A stretch of DNA of 64,000 nt, from positions 62,001 through 126,000 of the forward strand of contig NZ_JAIWNC010000029.1 in the NCBI RefSeq assembly GCF_020216025.1. The letters run 5' to 3'. A program made the translations under genes and the position numbers. Positions 59,323 to 64,000 of the stretch are shown in pieces. Positions within the stretch are counted from its first letter, which is position 1. Every line of letters begins with the position of its first letter. The notes below the pieces were generated by a model. That model had not been told where the DNA came from. It made no database searches and worked only from the letters and a program-made list of their open reading frames with translations. The DNA is from Jidongwangia harbinensis. Its GTDB lineage: Bacteria; Actinomycetota; Actinomycetes; Mycobacteriales; Micromonosporaceae.

Positions 59323-59664
59323 ATGTTCCGGAAACTGTTAGCGGCCGGAGGCCTGGCGCTCGCGCTGGGTGCAGCGTCGATGCTCCCGGCCACCGCCGCC
59401 CAGGCCGCGCCCCGGCCGGCGCAGTCCACGACCGCCGACGGCGAGACCGTCTACCTGTGGGAATGCGTCCAGGGCAACGGCGCAGGGGTCTTCGGCGCTG
59501 TCGGCGTCGCGCCCAGCCCCACCGGGATGTGGTGCTCGGGATTCCTGCCCCAGGGTCACCTGCTGCCGATCGCCCAGGACCCGGTGTACGGCTGGTGCCT
59601 GCCCGGCACCCGCCTCTCGTACAACTTGGGCGTCACCGTCTCGGTGACCTGCCGGCCGGCCTGA
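59323..59664 (+). CDS. Small secreted protein with four cysteines and a TTA codon
   Basis: A 113-aa protein from ATG 59323, with GAAGGGAC ahead of it. The signal peptide is clear (MFRKLLAAGGLALALGAAS, cleavage near AQA-AP). The mature part of about 86 residues has four cysteines (WECVQ, MWCSG, GWCLP, VTCRP), enough for two disulfides, and many Gly, Pro and aromatic residues. Codon 6 is TTA (59338-59340), the rare Leu codon read by the bldA tRNA in streptomycetes, and the only TTA codon I noticed in the window's genes. It sits between the PKS and the response regulator, behind a cluster box and before a strong terminator. I do not recognise the family. Confidence 0.8.
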   Translation: MFRKLLAAGGLALALGAASMLPATAAQAAPRPAQSTTADGETVYLWECVQGNGAGVFGAVGVAPSPTGMWCSGFLPQGHLLPIAQDPVYGWCLPGTRLSYNLGVTVSVTCRPA

Positions 59665-59685
59665 CCGCACCGCACTGATCCGAGC

Positions 59686-59722
59686 GGGTGGACGTGGCCG
59701 CCCACCGCGGCCACGTCCACCC
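59686..59722 (+). terminator. Strong hairpin terminator after the small secreted protein gene
   Basis: Perfect 16-bp inverted repeat at 59686-59701 and 59707-59722 (arm begins GGGTGGACGTGG) around a 5-base loop, 21 bp after the stop codon. The strongest hairpin noticed in the window; it separates the PKS side from the regulator. Confidence 0.85.
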
Positions 59723-59778
59723 GCGGCCATGCCGTCCCGCGGGCGCGGTGACCAACGACTGTGGCGGAGACCTACCGA

Positions 59779-60417
59779 ATGCACGCGCCGACCCGGCTGC
59801 TCATCGTCGACGACCACCCGGTCGTCCGCGGCGGCATCCGCGGGATGTTCGACAGCGACCCGGAGTTCGACGTGCTCGCCGAGGCCGGCGACGGCGCGCA
59901 GGCCGTCGACCTGGCCCGGGTGCTGGCCCCGGACGTGATCCTGATGGACCTGCGCATGCCCAGGATGGACGGGGTCAGCGCGATCCGGGAACTCGTCCGG
60001 CTCGGCGTCACCGCCCGCGTCCTGGTCCTCACCACCTACGACACCGACCGCGACGTGCTGCCCGCGCTCGAGGCCGGCGCCACCGGGTATCTGCTCAAGG
60101 ACGCCTGCCGGGACGAACTCATCCGGGCCATCCGCTCGGTGGCCGGTGGCAAGGCCGTGCTCGCCCCGTCGGTCGCGACCCGGCTGCTCGGCCAGGTCCG
60201 CACCCCGGCCGACGCGCTGAGCGCCCGCGAACTGCAGGTGCTCGAGCTGGTCTCGGCCGGCGCCACCAACCGGGAGGCCGCCTCCCGCCTCTTCATCAGC
60301 GAGGCGACGGTGAAGAGTCACATGCTGCACGTCTACACCAAACTCGGCGTCAACGACCGCGCCGCGGCCGTCGCCGAGGCGTTCCGCCGGGGCCTGCTCG
60401 CGGTGGACGTGAGCTGA
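59779..60417 (+). CDS. NarL/FixJ-type response regulator (orphan, LuxR HTH)
   Basis: A 212-aa protein. ATG 59779 is preferred because GGAG lies 9 bases upstream; GTG 59761 is in frame. The receiver domain has the acidic pair in IVDDHP, the phospho-acceptor Asp in ILMDLRMPRMDG, Thr in VLTTY and Lys in GYLLKDA. The C-terminal LuxR HTH spans about 145-205 (LSARELQVLELVSAGATNREAASRLF, ATVKSHMLHVYTKLG). No histidine kinase is in the window, so it is an orphan here. It is the only LuxR-type DNA-binding protein in the cluster region and thus a candidate binder of the repeated promoter boxes; this link is untested. Confidence 0.9.
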   Translation: MHAPTRLLIVDDHPVVRGGIRGMFDSDPEFDVLAEAGDGAQAVDLARVLAPDVILMDLRMPRMDGVSAIRELVRLGVTARVLVLTTYDTDRDVLPALEAGATGYLLKDACRDELIRAIRSVAGGKAVLAPSVATRLLGQVRTPADALSARELQVLELVSAGATNREAASRLFISEATVKSHMLHVYTKLGVNDRAAAVAEAFRRGLLAVDVS

Positions 60418-60449
60418 CCGGGTGCCGCGGCGCAGGCCTCCGGGCGGAA

Positions 60450-60465
60450 CTAGGGAAACACTTGG
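60450..60465 (+). promoter_or_regulatory. Cluster promoter box 7 (glycosyltransferase operon)
   Basis: CTAGGGAAACACTTGG: left arm perfect, right arm degenerate. CAATTC begins 30 bases after the first box base as a possible -10. It ends 57 bp ahead of the glycosyltransferase GTG. Confidence 0.45.
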
Positions 60466-60522
60466 CGACCTGCGCGATTCAATTCACCCGGTCCGGCCTT
60501 CCGAGAGTACGGAGTCACCGTC

Positions 60523-61788
60523 GTGAAGCATGTGCTGTTCGCCGGCATGTCCGCCAAGGGTCATCTCTATCCCGCCCTGGCGATCGTCTCCGAGCTGGTG
60601 CGGCGCGGGTACCGCGTGACCTACGTGAGCGGCGAGGATCTCGCCGACGCCATCGAGGGGGCCGGCGCACGGCCGATCGGGTTCGCCACGGATCTGCCCG
60701 AGGTCAACCACACCGAGGTGGCGAACGCGAAGAACGCGGCCACCGCGCCGCTGCTGTTCTTCGAGGAGGCGGAGCGGATCGTGCGGGCGGTCGACGCGCA
60801 CCTCGGCGACGACGTACCGGACCTGATCGTCTGCGACCACTCGGTGGCCCACGCGGGGCGGGCCCTCTCCTACCGGTGGGACCGCCCCCTCGCCGTGTTC
60901 TGCCCGGGCTTCGCCAACAACGGCGACCCGGAACTCGTCAGCCGCCTGCTGCGCCCGGTGGGCGGCAGCCTGGACACCACGCACCCGGCGATGCTCGAGT
61001 ACATCTCCCGGGCCGGCCGGATGATGCGCGAGAACCGGATGTCCGGCGTGTCCATCGAGGACTTCCTGATCGGCAACGACCGCCTGACCTTCGCGTTCTA
61101 CCCCCGGGAGTTCCAGTACTTCGCCGAGCGCTTCGACGACACGTTCCAGTTCCTCGGGCCGTGCCTGAGCGACCGGTCGTTCATGGGTGGCTGGATGCCC
61201 CCGTCCGACGGCCGCCCGATCGCGCTCGTCTCGCGCGGCACGATCATGAACGATTCGATGCGCGAGGAGGCGATCGCCTACTTCGCCACCTGCGCCCGGG
61301 CCTTCGAGGGACTCGGGTGGCACGTGGTGATGTCGATCGGCAACCAGCTGAACGCCACGGACCTCGGACCGCTGCCCGAGGGCGTCGAGGTCCGCAACTG
61401 GGTGTCCCATCAGGAAGTGCTGCCGCACGCCCGCATCTACGTCAACCACGCCGGCATCAGCAGCCTGATGGAGGCGCTGTACTACCAGACGCCGCTGCTC
61501 TGCATGCCGGCCAGCGCGGACGCGGTGATCAACGCCGAGCGGGTCGAGGAACTCGGGCTGGGCACGATGATCCACGCGGACGAGATGACCGCCGAGGGCG
61601 TTCGGACCGCGGTGCTGGCCATCGACGGCGACGAGGAGACCCAGAAGCGCGTCCGGGCGATGGGGGAGCAGTGCGTGCGGGCCGGCGGCGCGGTGCGCGC
61701 GGCCGACGTGCTCGAGGCGTACCTGGCGGACGCTTCGCCCTCCCGGTCCTGGCGGCACCGCTCCGCGGCGCCCGCCTCCCGTGGGTGA
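60523..61788 (+). CDS. Macrolide-type (GT1/MGT) glycosyltransferase
   Basis: A 421-aa protein from GTG 60523 (GGAG about 9 bases upstream). It has the GT-B fold of the UGT/MGT family. The N-terminus is HVLFAGMSAKGHLYPALAI, which resembles the acceptor-domain start of OleD-like enzymes. The C-terminal donor motif is WVSHQEVLPHARIYVNHAG, followed by SLMEALYYQTPLLCMP. It transfers a nucleotide-activated sugar to a hydroxyl of a small molecule. It overlaps the 2,3-dehydratase gene by 8 bp, so sugar formation and transfer are translationally coupled. The polyketide from this cluster is the expected acceptor. Confidence 0.9.
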   Translation: MKHVLFAGMSAKGHLYPALAIVSELVRRGYRVTYVSGEDLADAIEGAGARPIGFATDLPEVNHTEVANAKNAATAPLLFFEEAERIVRAVDAHLGDDVPDLIVCDHSVAHAGRALSYRWDRPLAVFCPGFANNGDPELVSRLLRPVGGSLDTTHPAMLEYISRAGRMMRENRMSGVSIEDFLIGNDRLTFAFYPREFQYFAERFDDTFQFLGPCLSDRSFMGGWMPPSDGRPIALVSRGTIMNDSMREEAIAYFATCARAFEGLGWHVVMSIGNQLNATDLGPLPEGVEVRNWVSHQEVLPHARIYVNHAGISSLMEALYYQTPLLCMPASADAVINAERVEELGLGTMIHADEMTAEGVRTAVLAIDGDEETQKRVRAMGEQCVRAGGAVRAADVLEAYLADASPSRSWRHRSAAPASRG

Positions 61789-63121
61789 GGCGACCGTGCG
61801 CACCGACGAGCGATTCGCGCTGTCCGCGGCCTGCCGCGACAGCGACGTCACGCCGCTGGAGAAGTTCTGGAGCTGGTTCGCCGAGCGGAGCGCGGCGCAC
61901 GACTTCGAGGTGACCCCGGTGCCGTTCGCGCGGCTCACCGGATGGGGGTTCGCCCCGGCGACCGGGAATCTGGTGCACGACACCGGGCGGTTCTTCAGCA
62001 TCGCGGGGCTCCGGGTGCACTGCACGCAGCGGACGCCCGACGCCTGGCTGCAGCCGATCATCGTGCAACCCGAGATCGGCGTGCTGGGCATGGTCGTCAA
62101 GGAGTTCGGTGGCGTCCTGCACTTCCTGATGCAGGCGAAGATGGAGCCCGGGAACGAGCCTCTGGTGCAGCTGTCGCCGACCGTGCAGGCGACCCGCAGC
62201 AACTTCTCCGGGGTCCACGGCGGGCGGGCGATCCGCCATCTCGACCTGTTCCGCCCGTCCGGCGAGCGACGGGTGCTGGTCGACAGCCTCCAGTCCGAGC
62301 AGGGGTCCTGGTTCCTCCGCAAGCGCAACCGCAACATGGTGGTGGAGGCGACCGGGGCGATCGAGGCCGGCGACGACTTCTGCTGGCTCACCCTGGGGCA
62401 GTTGCACCGGTTGCTGGCCGAGTCCTGTGTGATCAACATGGATGCGCGCTCCGTGCTGTCCACGGTGCCGTTGCATCCGGTCGGCGACGCGGACGCGGCG
62501 GTGGACGTGCTGAGCTGGCTCACCGAGACCCGGGCCGACCATTCCCACGAGCAGCGGGAGCTTCCGCTCGACCTGGTGGTCGGTCGCGGATGGCGGCGCA
62601 CCGAGACCGAGGTCGCGCATGAGGAAGGCCGGTTCTTCCGGGTGATCGGCGTGGACGTGCGGGCGCCGAGCCGGGAGGTCGGCTCGTGGAGCCAGCCGCT
62701 GATCGCGCCGGCCGAGGAGGGCGTGGTGGCCGGGCTGATGCGTACCGTCGGCGGCGCCCCGCAGGTGCTGATGCAGGCGCGGGTCGAGGCCGGCTCGCTG
62801 GTCGGCGCGGAACTCGCACCCACCGTGCAGTGCCAGCCCAGCTCCTACCCGCCGGACGCCCGGCCGTACCTGCTCGACGAGGTCCTGGCCGCGCCGGCCG
62901 ACCGGATCCGCTACGACGCCGTGCACTCCGAGGAGGGCGGGCGTTTCTACCGGGCGCTGAACCGCTACCTGCTGGTGGACGCCGGCGACGACCTGAGCGG
63001 CCCGGCGCCGGAGGGGTTCCGCTGGCTCGCCGTCGGCGAACTCGGCGACCTGGTCCGGCACAGCAACTACCTCAACATGGAGGCACGCAGCCTCTACGCG
63101 TGTCTCCGTACCCTGACCTGA
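61781..63121 (+). CDS. NDP-hexose 2,3-dehydratase family protein
   Basis: A 446-aa protein. GTG 61781 overlaps the glycosyltransferase end; GTG 61796 is an alternative. It consists of two homologous halves, each with a W-x-Q-P-(I/L)-I and LMQA-(K/R)-x-E-x-G block (WLQPIIVQPEIG with LMQAKMEPG; WSQPLIAPAEEG with LMQARVEAG) and an SEEGGRFYR or SEQGSWFLR motif. This matches the TylCVI/EryBVI family, which eliminates water from NDP-4-keto-6-deoxyhexose, the first step to 2-deoxysugars. The acting sugar is therefore probably 2,6-dideoxy. The 4-ketoreductase gene follows 12 bp later. Confidence 0.9.
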   Translation: MGEATVRTDERFALSAACRDSDVTPLEKFWSWFAERSAAHDFEVTPVPFARLTGWGFAPATGNLVHDTGRFFSIAGLRVHCTQRTPDAWLQPIIVQPEIGVLGMVVKEFGGVLHFLMQAKMEPGNEPLVQLSPTVQATRSNFSGVHGGRAIRHLDLFRPSGERRVLVDSLQSEQGSWFLRKRNRNMVVEATGAIEAGDDFCWLTLGQLHRLLAESCVINMDARSVLSTVPLHPVGDADAAVDVLSWLTETRADHSHEQRELPLDLVVGRGWRRTETEVAHEEGRFFRVIGVDVRAPSREVGSWSQPLIAPAEEGVVAGLMRTVGGAPQVLMQARVEAGSLVGAELAPTVQCQPSSYPPDARPYLLDEVLAAPADRIRYDAVHSEEGGRFYRALNRYLLVDAGDDLSGPAPEGFRWLAVGELGDLVRHSNYLNMEARSLYACLRTLT

Positions 63122-63133
63122 GCGAGGATCATC

Positions 63134-64000
63134 GTGCACAGTAACCGGCCTGCTCCGTCAGGTGCTGGACATCGACCGCTGGTGAGCGTGCTGGGCGCCT
63201 CGGGATATCTGGGCTCGGTCGTCGTCGCCCGTCTGGCCCAGCTCCCGGTCCGCCTGCGGGCCGTGTCGCGCCGTCGCGGCCCCGTGCCGGACCAGACCGT
63301 GGCCGACGTCGAGGTGTGCCCGGCGGACCTCACCGACAGCCGGTGTCTGGCCGACGCCGTCGCGGACGCCGACGTGATCCTCCATCTGGGCAAGCACAGC
63401 GGCGGGTGGCGGGACGCCGACAGCCCCGAGGGTGAGCGGGTGAACGTCGGCATCGTGCGCGACCTCACCGAGATCCTCGGCCGTCGCCGTGCGGCGGGAC
63501 CCCCTCCGCTGGTCGTGTTCGCGGCGACGACCTCGCAGGTGGGCCGGCCGCCGGAGCACCCCATGAACGGCAGCGAGCCGGACCGGCCGGAGACCGCGTA
63601 CGACCGCCAGAAACTCACCGCCGAGGGACTCCTGAAGGCCGCGACCGAGGCGTCGGTCCTGCGCGGGGTGAGCCTGCGGCTGCCCACGATCTTCGGCCAG
63701 AGCTGGCTGTCCAGCGTTCCGGACCAGGGCGTGGTGACCGCGATGGCCCGCCGGGCGATCGCGGGCCGGCCGCTGACCATGTGGCACGACGGCACGGTCA
63801 AGCGTGACCTGGTCTACGTCGAGGACGCGGCGGACGCGTTCCTGGCCGCCATGCGGGAACCCCAGGATCTGACCGGCCGGCACTGGCTGGTCGGCACCGG
63901 GCGGCACGACACGGTGGGCGCGGTCTTCCGCACCGTCGCGGCGTCGGTCGCCGAGCACACCGGCGAGCCGGCCGTTCCGGTGACGTCGGTACCGGCGCCG
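63134..64000 (+). CDS. NDP-hexose 4-ketoreductase (EryBIV/TylCIV-like), 3'-truncated by window end
   Basis: Start GTG 63134, preceded by GAGGAT; in-frame GTGs at 63182 and 63188 are alternatives. 289 codons are visible with no stop before the window edge. Short-chain dehydrogenase, extended type: nucleotide motif LGASGYLGSVV at about residues 20-30, DVILHLGKHSGG, and the catalytic pair in YDRQKLTAEG (Y-x-x-x-K), then SLRLPTIFG and RDLVYVEDAADAFL. It resembles the C-4 ketoreductases that finish deoxysugar pathways (mycarose, oleandrose). It is the third gene of the glycosyltransferase operon; more sugar genes are expected beyond the window. Confidence 0.88.
   Translation, partial: MHSNRPAPSGAGHRPLVSVLGASGYLGSVVVARLAQLPVRLRAVSRRRGPVPDQTVADVEVCPADLTDSRCLADAVADADVILHLGKHSGGWRDADSPEGERVNVGIVRDLTEILGRRRAAGPPPLVVFAATTSQVGRPPEHPMNGSEPDRPETAYDRQKLTAEGLLKAATEASVLRGVSLRLPTIFGQSWLSSVPDQGVVTAMARRAIAGRPLTMWHDGTVKRDLVYVEDAADAFLAAMREPQDLTGRHWLVGTGRHDTVGAVFRTVAASVAEHTGEPAVPVTSVPAP

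Noticed and set aside
1..64000. tRNA, rRNA, insertion sequence or integrase genes
   Set aside because: None seen on either strand; no transposase motifs or terminal inverted repeats were noticed.

Overview
The window is very GC-rich, uses GTG starts freely and almost no TTA codons, and carries SARP, TetR and LuxR regulators, a fused acetyl-CoA carboxylase and a type I modular PKS. It is therefore the chromosome of a filamentous actinomycete. A Micromonosporaceae (Actinoplanes-like) host is my inference from gene style, not something proven here.

Region 1 (1-9980) holds two large secreted wall or surface proteins. The first is a 5'-truncated FG-GAP protein with two discoidin domains. The second is an RHS/YD-repeat protein with an unrecognised C-terminal tail, closed by a strong hairpin terminator. 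Region 2 (10021-22749) is mostly housekeeping and regulation: an XRE-SARP-NB-ARC-TPR regulator, a MarR regulator, a NYN-LOTUS protein, a TetR regulator divergent from a saccharopine-dehydrogenase-like enzyme, a small unknown protein, a Ski2-like helicase, a cold-shock-domain protein and RecD2.

Region 3 (about 22776 to beyond 64000) looks like one polyketide gene cluster. It contains a TetR regulator with an ABC exporter, and a small cluster-type protein (DUF5988-like) heading mutA-mutB-meaB. Next come a single-chain BC-BCCP-CT acyl-CoA carboxylase, a CMD-family protein, a complete methoxymalonyl-ACP operon (fkbK-J-I-H-G order) and one giant PKS of 5930 aa. Downstream are a small secreted four-cysteine protein whose gene has a TTA codon, an orphan NarL-type response regulator, a macrolide-type glycosyltransferase, an NDP-hexose 2,3-dehydratase and the start of an NDP-hexose 4-ketoreductase.

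The PKS is a complete short assembly line: KSQ-AT-ACP / KS-AT-DH-ER-KR-ACP / KS-AT-ACP / KS-AT-KR-ACP-TE. The last KR has Gln where the catalytic Tyr should be, so two adjacent beta-ketones are expected. The AT types match the precursor genes in the window: methylmalonyl for the starter, malonyl for modules 1 and 2, and an off-consensus AT in module 3 for which the methoxymalonyl-ACP cassette is the obvious supplier. By colinearity the chain is a 3,5-dioxo-nonanoyl thioester carrying a probable 2-methoxy group. This could close to a 6-butyl-4-hydroxy-3-methoxy-2-pyrone and then be glycosylated with a 2-deoxysugar. The structure is inference.

A recurring near-palindromic promoter box (CTAGGG-like left arm, CCC-like right arm) lies upstream of most transcription units of region 3. 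It is the best candidate for a shared cluster operator.
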